A DNA stretch of 64,000 bases from Brevibacillus massiliensis (GTDB lineage Bacteria > Bacillota > Bacilli > Brevibacillales > Brevibacillaceae), in contig NZ_HE978536.1 of NCBI RefSeq assembly GCF_000311785.1, positions 178,287-242,286 on the forward strand, read 5' to 3'. Every line of letters begins with the position of its first letter. Position 1 is the first letter of the stretch. Shown one piece after another: positions 10,439 through 21,065 of this stretch. A program made the translations under genes and the position numbers. The notes beneath the pieces were generated by a model. The model was not told the origin of the DNA. It saw only the letters and a list, made by a program, of their open reading frames with translations, and did not search any database.

Positions 10439-10472
10439 TCTTCAATTTTTCGGGAGATTCTGATTCAGAAGA

Positions 10473-10512
10473 CGACAAGGAACCCGGCCTGAAACCAGCC
10501 GAGGTCCTCGTC
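10473..10512 (-). terminator. Possible terminator after the Nudix-DeoC gene
   Basis: An imperfect hairpin, with GACGA...AAGGA...CCCGGC facing GCCG...GGTCCTCGTC, begins 11 bases after the stop at 10523. No clear T-run follows on the minus strand, so termination would be weak. Confidence 0.35.
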
Positions 10513-10522
10513 ATGATATAAG

Positions 10523-11623
10523 TCAGTATCTGCTGCCGGATGAAGCTTCTCCTTTGCAGATCGCTACGCCTGAACTGGTCCCGATGCGGGTGGCGCCCGC
10601 TTCGATCATCGCCAGTGCGGCAGCGCGGTCACGGATTCCTCCGGAAGCTTTTACGCCGATGTCAGGGCCGACAGTCTTGCGCATCAGAGCGATATCCTCC
10701 ACAGTTGCCCCCCCGGTGGAAAAACCGGTTGACGTCTTGACGTAATGGGCCCCTGCCTCCACGCTGAGCTTGCAGGCGGTCACTTTCTCTTGATCGCCAA
10801 GCAGGCAGGTTTCCAGGATGACTTTCACCAGTGCGCCATCTGCCGCTTCGACGACCGCGGCCACGTCCCGTTTTACCAGTTCGTAGTCGCCCGATTTGAG
10901 CGCCCCGATGTTCAGCACCATGTCAACTTCCGCAGCGCCGTTGGCGACGGCATCGCGGGTCTCGGCCGCCTTTGCCTCGGGTGTAGTCGCTCCGAGCGGA
11001 AAGCCGATGACCGTACATACCTTTACATTTGTCCCGGCCAGTTTTTCCGCTGACCGTTTTACCCATGTCGGGTTGACACACACGGATGCGAAGCCGTACT
11101 CTTTCGCTTCCGCACACAGCTGGTCGATCATCTCCGCCGTCGCCTCCGGCTTCAGCAGCGTGTGGTCAATGTACTTGTTCAGTTGCAGCATCCCTGACAC
11201 CTCGATTCCTAACTGGCGCAGCGCCGATTGGACTACGCTGTCGTTGTTGCCGTAGCCTTGCTCCCGTTGGCGCCGCCACGCTTCCTCCGGCTCGAGCCAA
11301 TAGACAGCGCTGATCTCCTCTTCCTGGGCAGCAAGCGCATCGGTAACGGCTTCGACAAGGTAGTAGTGGACTTCCTTGTCGATTTTTGTGCCGCTGACGG
11401 GATGAACGTACTGGTAGACGACCGTCTCCAGATGGCCGGCCAGCCGCCCCCGCACTCCCGTCTCCTCCGTAATTTCACGCAGGGCAGTCTCTTCCAGCGT
11501 CTCGCCAGGTTCCTGTTTTCCCTTCGCCAAGGTCCATTTGCCGAATCGGTCCTCGATCATCATCAGCGATACCTGACCGTTTTGTTTCCGGTAGACAACT
11601 CCGCCAGCCGAGATTTCCTTCAT
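10523..11623 (-). CDS. deoC: Nudix hydrolase fused to deoxyribose-phosphate aldolase
   Basis: One continuous frame of 366 residues holds two enzymes. Residues 1-143 are a Nudix hydrolase with the full box, [12 protein letters not shown] then [11 protein letters not shown]. Residues 145-366 are DeoC, which splits 2-deoxyribose 5-phosphate into glyceraldehyde 3-phosphate and acetaldehyde; its Schiff-base lysine lies in YVKTSTGF and the second lysine in VKVILETC. The DeoC half has its own ATG at 11191 with GAGGTG 6 bases before it, so separate translation is also possible. The gene overlaps the mtaB stop by ATGA, indicating coupling. Both halves look complete, so this is a fusion or lost stop codon rather than decay. 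Confidence 0.9.
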   Translation of the reverse strand: MKEISAGGVVYRKQNGQVSLMMIEDRFGKWTLAKGKQEPGETLEETALREITEETGVRGRLAGHLETVVYQYVHPVSGTKIDKEVHYYLVEAVTDALAAQEEEISAVYWLEPEEAWRRQREQGYGNNDSVVQSALRQLGIEVSGMLQLNKYIDHTLLKPEATAEMIDQLCAEAKEYGFASVCVNPTWVKRSAEKLAGTNVKVCTVIGFPLGATTPEAKAAETRDAVANGAAEVDMVLNIGALKSGDYELVKRDVAAVVEAADGALVKVILETCLLGDQEKVTACKLSVEAGAHYVKTSTGFSTGGATVEDIALMRKTVGPDIGVKASGGIRDRAAALAMIEAGATRIGTSSGVAICKGEASSGSRY

Positions 11624-12978
11624 ACCACTTTTTCCTTGATCAATGGGAGTTTGCCGTCGTCCAAAACGCGGACGAACGTTCCGTGGCAGTACTCGGACCC
11701 CGGTTCATCGAGGCGCACCTTGCACACTTTGCCGATCATGTGGGGGGTTCCCGGGAAGACGACGTTCAAGTAGTTATCGGAGTACCCCATCAATAGGCCG
11801 CTTTCCGGGTCCTCTTTAAACGGCCGCTCCGGAATGACCTCCAGCACGTCGCCGACAAATTGCTTCGAGTAGTTGACGGTCAGCTCTGTATTCAGCTCCA
11901 GCAGCCGATCGACCCGCTCTTTTTTGATCTCGTCCGGGATCTGATCGGTCATCCGGGCCGCCGGAGTTCCTGTCCGCATCGAGTACGGGAAGACGTGCAG
12001 CTCGGAAAATCCGACCTCTTTAATAAAGTTGTAGGTATTTTGGAACTGCTCGTCCGTCTCGCCCGGGAAGCCGACGATCACGTCTGTCGTCAGCGCCACT
12101 CCAGGGAGCGCCTCCCGCACTTTTACCATGCGCTCGCGGAACTGGGCAGTGGTGTACTTGCGGCGCATCCGTTTCAGCACCTCGTCGTCACCCGCTTGCA
12201 GCGGCACGTGCAGATGGCGGCAAACCTTGTCGGAACCATCGATGACGGCGATCACTTCATCCGTGATCTGACTTGCCTCGATCGAACTGATGCGAATTCG
12301 CTTCAGTCCCTCTACCTGGTGCAGGTCTACGAGCAGCTTAGCCAGATTGTAGTTGTCCAGATCCTCGCCGTACCCGCCGGTGTGAATCCCCGTCAGGACG
12401 ATCTCCAGGTAACCGGCTTTGACCAGTTTTTCCGCCTGCTCGATGACGCTCTCCGGTTTGCGCGAACGCATCAGTCCGCGCGCCCATGGAATGATGCAGA
12501 ACGTGCAGAAGTTGTTGCAGCCTTCTTGAATTTTCAGGGAAGCGCGCGTCCGGTCGGTAAACGACGGCACGTCCAGCTCTTCAAATTCACGCGCTTTCAT
12601 GATGTTGCCCACCGCGTTGATCGGCTGTCTTTCCCGGCGGATTTGCTCCACGTATTCTACCAATTTTTCCCTTCCCTGGGTTCCAACGATAATATCGACA
12701 CCGGGAATTTCTGCGATTTCGTTTGGGGATGTCTGTGCGTAGCAGCCGGTCACGGCAATAATCGCCTCGGGATTGTGGCGTATCGCCCGCCGGATCACTT
12801 GGCGGCTCTTCTTGTCACCCGTGTTGGTCACGGTGCAGGTGTTGATCACGTAGACGTCGGCCGAATCCGCTTCAAAGTCGACACGCTGGTAGCCGTTTGA
12901 CTGGAACAACTGCCAAATCGCTTCCGTTTCATAACTGTTTACCTTGCAACCCAATGTGTAGAAAGCAACGCTAGCCAT
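11620..12978 (-). CDS. mtaB: tRNA (N6-threonylcarbamoyladenosine-37) methylthiotransferase MtaB
   Basis: Radical-SAM enzyme that turns t6A37 of ANN-reading tRNAs into ms2t6A. The N-terminal cluster domain starts [19 protein letters not shown] and includes VINTCTVTN. The radical-SAM CxxxCxxC is in [17 protein letters not shown] near residue 150. A C-terminal TRAM-like domain follows. I use the ATG at 12978, with GGAGGG upstream; the frame continues open but non-homologous to 13095. It overlaps rsmE by 8 bp and the Nudix-DeoC gene by 4 bp, consistent with the end of the dnaK-region operon as in Bacillus. Confidence 0.95.
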   Translation of the reverse strand: MASVAFYTLGCKVNSYETEAIWQLFQSNGYQRVDFEADSADVYVINTCTVTNTGDKKSRQVIRRAIRHNPEAIIAVTGCYAQTSPNEIAEIPGVDIIVGTQGREKLVEYVEQIRRERQPINAVGNIMKAREFEELDVPSFTDRTRASLKIQEGCNNFCTFCIIPWARGLMRSRKPESVIEQAEKLVKAGYLEIVLTGIHTGGYGEDLDNYNLAKLLVDLHQVEGLKRIRISSIEASQITDEVIAVIDGSDKVCRHLHVPLQAGDDEVLKRMRRKYTTAQFRERMVKVREALPGVALTTDVIVGFPGETDEQFQNTYNFIKEVGFSELHVFPYSMRTGTPAARMTDQIPDEIKKERVDRLLELNTELTVNYSKQFVGDVLEVIPERPFKEDPESGLLMGYSDNYLNVVFPGTPHMIGKVCKVRLDEPGSEYCHGTFVRVLDDGKLPLIKEKVV

Positions 12979-13741
12979 TGCTCTCCCTCCTTTCGCCGTT
13001 TGTCTGTTCAAAGTGATAAGAAACCGCCGCAAGCACGTACTGACTGGCCGTTTCGGTGCGCAGGATGCGCGGGCCAAGCGAGACGGCCACAGCACCGGCC
13101 GCTGTCGCCTGGGCCGCTTCCTCTGCCGAGAAGCCGCCCTCCGGACCGATCAACACGAGCAGGGAATCCCCTGGCCCAAGGCTGTCCAGTACAGCGTGCA
13201 GACCGAATCCGCTCGACTGCTCATAGGCAATCGCACAGGCCGTATAGCGCGGTATCTCCTCTATCGTCTGCTGAAAAGACCGCGCCGGCAGTACTACAGG
13301 CAGTCTCGTCCGGTGTGACTGCTCTGCCGCTTCCTTGACGATCTTCTGCCAGCGCTCCCGTTTTTTTGGTTCCTTTTTCTCATCCAGCTTGGCGACAGCC
13401 CGTTCTGATGAAAACGGGAAAAAGGCGGACGCTCCAAGCTCCGTCCCCTTCTGTAGAATCCACTCCCATTTGTCGCCCTTTGGCAGCCCCTGCGCAATCG
13501 TCACGTCAATCGGCAATTCGCGCTGTTCGTCGAGCCATTCGACGACCTCTGCCTGCACCAGATTGCGGCCAGCATCCAACTGAGAAAGCCGCGCCCTGGC
13601 TGTGCGCGACTGCCCATCACTGACCACAATTTCCTGCCCTGTACGACTTCGCATCACTTTGACGATATGGTGGACATCATCGCCCGTAATCGTCACGAGG
13701 TGGCCTGATATTTGATGAGGCTCGACAAAGTAACGCTGCAT
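12971..13741 (-). CDS. rsmE: 16S rRNA (uracil-1498-N3) methyltransferase
   Basis: SPOUT-class methyltransferase that modifies U1498 of 16S rRNA. It starts MQRYFVEPHQI and has an N-terminal PUA-like part with DDVHHIVKVMRSRTG. The trefoil-knot SAM site is visible as LIGPEGGFSAEE and SLGPRILRTETA, both diagnostic. I use the ATG at 13741 because homologues begin there. A GTG at 13756 has AAAGG 7 bases before it inside the prmA end, so a protein 5 residues longer is possible. It lies between prmA (20 bp upstream) and mtaB (8-bp overlap). Confidence 0.94.
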   Translation of the reverse strand: MQRYFVEPHQISGHLVTITGDDVHHIVKVMRSRTGQEIVVSDGQSRTARARLSQLDAGRNLVQAEVVEWLDEQRELPIDVTIAQGLPKGDKWEWILQKGTELGASAFFPFSSERAVAKLDEKKEPKKRERWQKIVKEAAEQSHRTRLPVVLPARSFQQTIEEIPRYTACAIAYEQSSGFGLHAVLDSLGPGDSLLVLIGPEGGFSAEEAAQATAAGAVAVSLGPRILRTETASQYVLAAVSYHFEQTNGERRESNG

Positions 13742-13760
13742 GAGTTGTAACCCCACTATT

Positions 13761-14696
13761 CTACCTTTTTTTTGCGATAATTGCTACCCAGTCGTCCATG
13801 TAAATCGTTTCAATTACTTCCAGTCCTGTCTGCTCAAGCTGCCGCTTGACATCGGCCTCTCTCGCACTGATAATCCCGGAAGCGATAAACGTGCCGTTCG
13901 GGGTGAGCACACCAGCTACATCGTCCGTGCAGCGAATGATCACTTCCGCCAAAATGTTGGCGACGACCAGCTCCGCCGGTTCAGACACGTTGTCGAGCAG
14001 ATTGTTCTGTTTGACGGTGACGATGCCGCCTACCTTGTTGATCTTTACATTCTCCTGGGCCGAACGGACCGCCACTTCGTCCAAATCAAAGGCAAGCACC
14101 CTGGATGCGCCCAATTTGGCCGCGGCAATACTGAGGATACCGGTGCCTGTGCCGACATCGTACACCCTGTCTCCCGTCTGCAGATACTTCTCGAGCGAAC
14201 GAATGCACAATACGGTGGTAGGGTGTGTGCCCGTACCAAACGCCATCCCCGGGTCCATCTCAATCACCAGTTCATCGCCTTCTGGGGAATACTCCTCCCA
14301 GATCGGCGTGATGGCGATCCGCTCGGAGACTTTGATCGGCTTGTAGTACTTTTTCCAGGCCGAGGCCCATTCGTCTTCGTGAATCTCCGTCAGCGTCACC
14401 GTTCCTTTTCCCAGATCGAGACCGTACAAGAGCAGCTGGTTGAGCTGGTTTTTAATCTCTTCCACCGTCTCGCCAAGGTAACTGTTGACGGGCAAATACC
14501 CTTTTACGTATACCCCTTCTGTCGGGAAATCGTCCGGGGAGAGCTGGTAGATCTCACCGTACGGCGTATCCCAGTCGCGAAACAACACTTCCGGGTCTTC
14601 GATCACAACCCCGTTGGCACCTGCTTCGTGCAAAATATTGGATACTGCCTCGACCGCCTCTGCAGTCGTATGGATGCAGATTTCGGACCATAACAT
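13761..14696 (-). CDS. prmA: Ribosomal protein L11 methyltransferase
   Basis: Methylates amino groups of ribosomal protein L11. The 311-residue product starts MLWSEICIHTTAEAVEAV and carries the N-terminal substrate domain. The SAM site follows as VYDVGTGTGILSIAAAKLG, with MAFGTGTHPTT just before it and VVANILAEVI as the NPPY-like motif, all standard for PrmA. I use the ATG at 14696 (GGGAG upstream) rather than one at 14738. It follows dnaJ closely, with a 38-bp gap, and belongs to the heat-shock operon tail. Confidence 0.95.
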   Translation of the reverse strand: MLWSEICIHTTAEAVEAVSNILHEAGANGVVIEDPEVLFRDWDTPYGEIYQLSPDDFPTEGVYVKGYLPVNSYLGETVEEIKNQLNQLLLYGLDLGKGTVTLTEIHEDEWASAWKKYYKPIKVSERIAITPIWEEYSPEGDELVIEMDPGMAFGTGTHPTTVLCIRSLEKYLQTGDRVYDVGTGTGILSIAAAKLGASRVLAFDLDEVAVRSAQENVKINKVGGIVTVKQNNLLDNVSEPAELVVANILAEVIIRCTDDVAGVLTPNGTFIASGIISAREADVKRQLEQTGLEVIETIYMDDWVAIIAKKR

Positions 14697-14734
14697 AAAA
14701 CTCCCACTCTCCCCTTGGCTCTCTTTACACGAAG

Positions 14735-15868
14735 TCACTCACCGCGAAAGGCCCGCTTCACTTTGTCAAAAAAACTCTCGTCGTTGTGCGGCACTTCCTG
14801 AGGTACACCGCTGCCGAGGTCGGCAAACTCGCGCAGCAGTTCCTTTTGCTTCTCGGACAGTTTGGTCGGCGTTACGACCCTCACCTTCACGTGCTGGTCG
14901 CCGCGTCCGCTGCCGCGCAGATGCGGCACGCCCTTGCCCCTCAGCCTAAAATACGTCTCCGTCTGCGTGCCAGCCGGAATCTTCAGCTTGACCCTGCCGT
15001 CCACGGTCGGCACCTCAATCTCGTCCCCCAGCGCCGCCTGGGCAAAATTGATCGGCATTTCGCAGTAGATATCGTTTCCTTCCCGCTCGAAGAACTCATG
15101 GGGTTTGACCCGCAGCACGACGTACAAGTCCCCGGGCGGTCCGCCGTTTACCCCCGGTTCGCCTTCTCCTGCTACGCGCAGTTGGGCGCCGTCGTCAACG
15201 CCAGCAGGGATGTTGAGGTGGATTTTCCGCCGCACCTTGACGCGGCCCGTACCGCGGCAATGGGCGCACTTTTCCTTCACCACTTTGCCTTTTCCCCCAC
15301 AGGTCTGACAGACGCGACGGTTGACGATCCGCCCGAAAGGCGTGTTCGCCACCACTTCCTGCTGTCCCGTGCCGTTGCATGTCTGACAGGTCTCCACGCC
15401 CGTTCCGGGTTTCGCCCCTGTACCGTGGCAGGTGCCGCATTCGTCCTCTTTGGGAATTTCGATCTCCGCTTCCTTGCCGAAGATCGCCTCTTTGAAGTCG
15501 ATCTTCAGCGCAAACTGCAGGTCGGCCCCTTTCCGCGGCGCATTCGGATTGGCGCGACGTCCGCCGCCGAAAAACATATCAAAAATATCGCCGAATCCGC
15601 CCATATCGGAGGCGTCGAATCCGCCAAAGCCGCCGCCACCAAAGCCCTGGCCCGGATCCTGGTGCCCAAACCGGTCGTAATTTGCTTTCTTTTGCGGATC
15701 GGACAATACGTCGTACGCTTCTTTTACTTCTTTAAACTTTTCCGCCGCATCCGGTTCTTTATTGACATCGGGGTGGTACTGGCGGGCCAACTTCCGGTAG
15801 GCCTTCTTGATTTCCTCCGGGCCGGCATCTTTCCCCAGGCCTAGCACCTCATAGTAATCCCGCTTCAT
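14735..15868 (-). CDS. dnaJ: Chaperone DnaJ (Hsp40)
   Basis: Co-chaperone that brings unfolded proteins to DnaK and stimulates its ATPase. The J domain occupies residues 1-70 with the HPD motif in [14 protein letters not shown] Gly/Phe-rich linker follows. Then come four CxxCxGxG zinc-binding repeats ([32 protein letters not shown]) and the C-terminal substrate domain. The ATG at 15868 gives [11 protein letters not shown], the usual start, with GGAGTGAT upstream. It is downstream of dnaK, but a strong terminator and a separate promoter lie between them (see those entries). Confidence 0.97.
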   Translation of the reverse strand: MKRDYYEVLGLGKDAGPEEIKKAYRKLARQYHPDVNKEPDAAEKFKEVKEAYDVLSDPQKKANYDRFGHQDPGQGFGGGGFGGFDASDMGGFGDIFDMFFGGGRRANPNAPRKGADLQFALKIDFKEAIFGKEAEIEIPKEDECGTCHGTGAKPGTGVETCQTCNGTGQQEVVANTPFGRIVNRRVCQTCGGKGKVVKEKCAHCRGTGRVKVRRKIHLNIPAGVDDGAQLRVAGEGEPGVNGGPPGDLYVVLRVKPHEFFEREGNDIYCEMPINFAQAALGDEIEVPTVDGRVKLKIPAGTQTETYFRLRGKGVPHLRGSGRGDQHVKVRVVTPTKLSEKQKELLREFADLGSGVPQEVPHNDESFFDKVKRAFRGE

Positions 15869-15906
15869 CGATAAAATCACTCCCGTATCGAAACAAATCA
15901 AAAGTA

Positions 15907-15935
15907 ACTATATCACGTCGATGGCGATGCTTCAA
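15907..15935 (-). promoter_or_regulatory. Predicted sigma-A promoter of dnaJ
   Basis: On the minus strand TTGAAG (15935-15930), a 17-base spacer and TATAGT (15912-15907) match the sigma-A consensus well. It starts 39 bp upstream of the dnaJ ATG and downstream of the dnaK terminator, so it could restart transcription of dnaJ-prmA-rsmE-mtaB without heat-shock control. Confidence 0.6.
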
Positions 15936-15954
15936 TGATTGGATTCGTCAGCGA

Positions 15955-15993
15955 AAAAAGTCAAAGTCAAGCAAACCCTGACTTTGACTTTTT
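15955..15993 (-). terminator. Intrinsic terminator between dnaK and dnaJ (works both ways)
   Basis: A perfect 15-bp stem runs from 15955-15969 to 15979-15993, with AGTCAAAGTCA next to the 9-base loop, flanked by A-run and T-run so that either strand gives a hairpin plus U tract. It lies 16 bp after the dnaK stop. Confidence 0.85.
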
Positions 15994-16009
15994 ACCTGCT
16001 GCATTCGGC

Positions 16010-17869
<1,860 letters not shown>

Positions 17870-17917
17870 TCAAACCGTTTCTTGGAAAACCAGGACCCGT
17901 GCCAAGCTTCATTCTGG

Positions 17918-17960
17918 CCGCAGCCAAGACAAGGCAACAGGCACACATGCCTGGCTGCGG
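17918..17960 (-). other. Stem-loop in the grpE-dnaK gap
   Basis: CCGCAGCCA (17918-17926) pairs perfectly with TGGCTGCGG (17952-17960). The loop holds a second small hairpin, GGCA-CACA-TGCC. There is no T-run, so this is more likely an mRNA processing or stability element than a terminator; it ends 2 bp from the grpE stop. Confidence 0.5.
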
Positions 17961-17962
17961 GT

Positions 17963-18541
17963 CTACGCGTTTACCTTTACCATCGCGGGACGAATGACCC
18001 TGTCTTTGAACAGATAGCCTTTCTGCAGTTCTTCCACGACGACACCTGATTCGAATTCAGGGTCTTCCACCTGCATCACGGCCTGGTGAACGTTGAGATC
18101 GAATGGCTTGCCGACCGACTCAATCGGGGACAGGCCTTCTTTCTCCAGCAGTTGCACCATCTGGCGGTAGATCATGTTTACTCCCTCTAATAGGGTATCC
18201 ACAGTCAGCGATTCTTTATCAACGGAAAGCGCACGCTCGAAATTATCCAGTGTCGGCAGCATGGCCTCTACCAGGTTCATGGAAGCGTATTTCGCCAGGT
18301 CTTCTTGTTCCTTGCGCATGCGGCGGCGCATATTGTCCATATCGGCCATTGCCCGCAGCAGCCGATTTTGGGTTTCTTCGGCCAGAGCCTTGTAGCGCTG
18401 AAGCTCGCTGGCCAGATCTGTTTGTTCCGCCGCTTCTTCAGCGGTTTCGGCGGCCTGGTTTGCTTCATCCGCTTGTGCTTCTGCCTTCTCTTCGGCAATC
18501 TGCTCCTCTTGGGCTTCTACTGTTGGTTCTTTTTCAGCCAC
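17963..18541 (-). CDS. grpE: Nucleotide exchange factor GrpE
   Basis: Releases ADP from DnaK. A low-complexity acidic N-terminus (Glu/Ala-rich, about residues 1-45) leads into the long dimer coiled coil. The beta domain carries VGKPFDLNVHQAVMQVED and ends VIRPAMVKVNA, as in GrpE. The start is the GTG at 18541, seven bases after AGGAGG. A longer frame from 18568 would place that ribosome site inside the gene. It lies between hrcA (38-bp gap) and dnaK. Confidence 0.96.
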   Translation of the reverse strand: MAEKEPTVEAQEEQIAEEKAEAQADEANQAAETAEEAAEQTDLASELQRYKALAEETQNRLLRAMADMDNMRRRMRKEQEDLAKYASMNLVEAMLPTLDNFERALSVDKESLTVDTLLEGVNMIYRQMVQLLEKEGLSPIESVGKPFDLNVHQAVMQVEDPEFESGVVVEELQKGYLFKDRVIRPAMVKVNA

Positions 18542-18579
18542 GATCTTACCTCCTATGTAAGCGGACAAGCGCCCGCTTT

Positions 18580-19611
18580 TTACTTTCCTTCAAACTGATT
18601 GGTCAGGATTTTGCTCAACCCTACAGCCAGATGGTCGAGAACCGTAAACACCTTTCCGTACTCCATCCGTGTCGGGCCGAGTATCCCCACCATGCCGACG
18701 GGCTTCCCATCCAGGTAGTAGGGGGTCGTAATGATAGTGCACTGCTTGACGGCATCAACGACATTCTCCTGGCCGATGCGGATCTGCGTACCAGTGTGAA
18801 CCTCGCCAAACAATCGGATCAGTTGATCGTTTTGCTCCAAGAGCTCCAGTATATCCTTCACCTTTTCCACGTCCCGAAACTCGGGCTGAGCCATGATCTT
18901 CGTCGCGCCGCTGAGGAAAACGCGATCGGTCGGTTCATTTTTGAACGTCCCTTCTAGGATGTGCAGCATTTCCTCATACTGTTCCACATTGCGCCGCATT
19001 TCTTGCGCGATTTCCTCGTACATGCGGCAGCGAAGCTGCCAAAGCGGCACGTCGATCAGCTTGCTGTTGAGGATGTTCACCAGCTTCTCAATCTCCGAGG
19101 CGGATATTCCGTGGGGCAGGTCTATCAGTTTATTTTCCACGTGCCCTGTGTTCGTCACGATGATCGCTACTGCTTGGGCATCACTCAGCGGAATGATCTG
19201 TACGTGTTTCAAGCGGTGCTCGAATATCTCCGGCCCGAGCACAACCGCCGTGTAGTTGGTCAACTGCGAAAGAATCGCCGCCGTCTCTTCGATCACGCGT
19301 TCGACGTGGCTGATTTGGTCCGTAAACAGCTGCTTCAGCTTGCCCATCTCTTCGCTGGTCAGCATCTGCTGCTTTACCAGGTGATCAACATAAAAACGGT
19401 ACCCCTTGGTCGAAGGCACCCGGCCCGCCGAGGTATGGGGCTGCTCAAGATATCCCAATTCTTCCAGATCGGCCATTTCATTGCGGATTGTGGCGGAACT
19501 GAATCCGATATCTTCGCGTTTTGAAATCGTCCGGGAGCCAACCGGTTCGGCGGAGCTAATGTAGTTATCCACAATCGCATTCAAAATCAAGCGTTGTCGT
19601 TCAGACAGCAT
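18580..19611 (-). CDS. hrcA: Heat-inducible transcription repressor HrcA
   Basis: Represses class I heat-shock genes by binding CIRCE; GroEL keeps it active. The product begins MLSERQRLILNAIVDNYISS and has a winged-helix segment with AEPVGSRTISK and SSATIRNEMADLEELGYL, typical of HrcA, followed by the GAF-like and insert domains. Length, 343 residues, is normal. The ATG at 19611 has GGGGG 9 bases upstream. A CIRCE element lies 124 bp upstream, so hrcA controls itself and the grpE-dnaK genes that follow. Confidence 0.97.
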   Translation of the reverse strand: MLSERQRLILNAIVDNYISSAEPVGSRTISKREDIGFSSATIRNEMADLEELGYLEQPHTSAGRVPSTKGYRFYVDHLVKQQMLTSEEMGKLKQLFTDQISHVERVIEETAAILSQLTNYTAVVLGPEIFEHRLKHVQIIPLSDAQAVAIIVTNTGHVENKLIDLPHGISASEIEKLVNILNSKLIDVPLWQLRCRMYEEIAQEMRRNVEQYEEMLHILEGTFKNEPTDRVFLSGATKIMAQPEFRDVEKVKDILELLEQNDQLIRLFGEVHTGTQIRIGQENVVDAVKQCTIITTPYYLDGKPVGMVGILGPTRMEYGKVFTVLDHLAVGLSKILTNQFEGK

Positions 19612-19734
19612 GCTGTTACGCCCCCTTTTGATGAAAACGTTCCAACGCTCACAAACACAATTCTCGGATGCGGCCGCTAAAACAACGGCAAACCATGAGC
19701 GTATCCAGGCAAGCAACATAGAGCGGCCGGTTTG

Positions 19735-19761
19735 TTAGCACTCCAAGCGATCGAGTGCTAA
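19735..19761. promoter_or_regulatory. CIRCE operator for HrcA
   Basis: TTAGCACTC (19735-19743), nine bases, then GAGTGCTAA (19753-19761) is an exact match to the CIRCE consensus. It is the only copy I see in the window and sits in the 5' leader of hrcA, just after its promoter. Confidence 0.97.
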
Positions 19762-19772
19762 ATATACTATAT

Positions 19773-19801
19773 AAATTATCAGCATATTGCGTGTTTGTCA
19801 A
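19773..19801 (-). promoter_or_regulatory. Promoter of the hrcA-grpE-dnaK operon
   Basis: A perfect -35 box TTGACA (19801-19796, minus strand) is followed at 17 bases by TAATTT, or at 15 bases by GATAAT. The start of transcription would fall at the edge of CIRCE, as in other HrcA-regulated promoters. The exact -10 is uncertain. Confidence 0.7.
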
Positions 19802-19840
19802 CTTCTTCAAACAGGGAAATGTATCGCTTCCGGGGTGCCG

Positions 19841-20986
19841 TCAGTCGCGCAGGAAGCGGGCGAACACCTCGTTGCCGAGCGGCAGGGCACGCTTGCTCAG
19901 CCGCAGATGGCTGGCCGTCTCCTCCAGCATGCCTTTGGCCAATTCCTCTGCAACGATGCTTCCGAACTCGGCTTCAATCGTCCGTCCAAACCGGGCGGCA
20001 AAACGCGCCTTGTCGACACCTTCGCGCAGCCGCAGGCCCAAAATCATCTGATCTTCCATCGCCTCGCTATCGCTCACGGCAAACCCCTCCACGCGCGGCA
20101 GCCCCTCATGGGCCATCCTGGTGTAGATGGCCAACGGTCCGGCGTTGACGTGCCGCCAGCCGTCCACATACCCGTGTGCTCCCGCTCCGAGCCCGTAGTA
20201 GTCGTTATTGAGCCAGTAGGTTTTGTTGTGCCGGCTTTCTTTTCCCGGCCTGGCGAAATTGCTGATCTCGTACATGTGCAGGCCGCTTTTCTCCATCGTG
20301 TCGATCAGGGTGAGGTACATCTCCAGTTCCACCTCTTCTGTCGGCAGGGGGAGCTGGTCTTTTTGATATAAAGTATGAAACAACGTATTTTCCTCTACCT
20401 TTAAACTGTAGACGGAGAGATGGGAGAGGGGCAGTTCCAGCGCCTTGCCCAGCGATTCGCGAAACATCTCTAGGGTCTGGTCCGGCAGGCCGAACATCAG
20501 GTCGATGGAAAGGTTGTCAAACCCGGCACGCACGGCGTTTTCCAGGCTGGCATAGACATCGCTGACGTCGTGGATCCGGCCGAGCCGCTTGAGCAGACGG
20601 TCATCAAACGACTGGACGCCGAAGCTGAGCCGATTTACCCCAAAAGAGCGCATCAGGGACAGCTTGTCGTAATCGGTCGTGCCGGGGTTGGCTTCCATGC
20701 TCCACTCGTAGCCTGGGGCCAGCCGATCGCCCAGGTGTGCCTGTACGATCTCCAAAAACGCTTGCATCTGTCTTTGGTCCAGGAAGGTGGGCGTACCGCC
20801 GCCGACGAAGATCGTCTCGATCTCCTCCGCCGGCGTCCGGGCAAATGTCAGCTCCATCTCTGCCCGCAAGGCATCCAGGTAGTCCCAGATGAGCTGCGGA
20901 TTGTTGGTCACAAAGGAGTTGAAGTCGCAGTAGTAGCACTTGTTGGTGCAAAACGGGATGTGAATGTAAACCGACTTGGGGGGCAT
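19841..20986 (-). CDS. hemW: HemW, radical-SAM heme chaperone (HemN-like)
   Basis: Binds heme and is thought to deliver it to respiratory proteins; often mislabelled coproporphyrinogen dehydrogenase. The radical-SAM motif is in YIHIPFCTNKCYYCDFNS, near the start. IFVGGGTPTFL and RLSFGVQSFDD follow. The N-terminal extension and extra cysteine of true HemN are absent, which supports HemW. I use the ATG at 20986 (AGGAGCGGAG upstream). Order lepA-hemW-hrcA is as in Bacillus. Confidence 0.93.
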   Translation of the reverse strand: MPPKSVYIHIPFCTNKCYYCDFNSFVTNNPQLIWDYLDALRAEMELTFARTPAEEIETIFVGGGTPTFLDQRQMQAFLEIVQAHLGDRLAPGYEWSMEANPGTTDYDKLSLMRSFGVNRLSFGVQSFDDRLLKRLGRIHDVSDVYASLENAVRAGFDNLSIDLMFGLPDQTLEMFRESLGKALELPLSHLSVYSLKVEENTLFHTLYQKDQLPLPTEEVELEMYLTLIDTMEKSGLHMYEISNFARPGKESRHNKTYWLNNDYYGLGAGAHGYVDGWRHVNAGPLAIYTRMAHEGLPRVEGFAVSDSEAMEDQMILGLRLREGVDKARFAARFGRTIEAEFGSIVAEELAKGMLEETASHLRLSKRALPLGNEVFARFLRD

Positions 20987-21028
20987 TGCACTCCGCTCCT
21001 TTCCGTTAAACAAAAACAGACGTACAAA

Positions 21029-21056
21029 GACCTGACGCCGTTTCGTTCGCCAGGTC
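21029..21056 (-). other. Weak hairpin between lepA and hemW
   Basis: GACCTG (21029-21034) pairs with CAGGTC (21051-21056), with extra CG pairs inside, followed on the minus strand by TTTG. It may attenuate read-through from lepA. Confidence 0.35.
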
Positions 21057-21065
21057 GCACCAATC

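Larger units (their letters stand above)
9091..10450 (+). mobile_element. IS200/IS605-type element with tnpB only (IS1341-like)
   Basis: The tnpB gene is bracketed by related sub-terminal sequences. GACTCCCACCTCTAGGCGGTG is on the left (from 9095) and ATCTCCCACCTCTAAGCGAAGG on the right (from 10408). Each can fold into a small hairpin, as expected of the end structures of IS605-family elements. No tnpA (Y1 transposase) is present, so the copy would need help from elsewhere to move. It sits in the intergenic space between lrgA and the Nudix-DeoC gene. The exact borders are approximate. Confidence 0.7.

Noticed and set aside
9091-10450. Complete autonomous IS605 element
   Set aside because: No tnpA gene is present on either side and tnpB itself has an internal loss.
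19841-20986. Oxygen-independent coproporphyrinogen oxidase (HemN)
   Set aside because: It lacks the HemN N-terminal extension and has the short HemW form next to lepA and hrcA.
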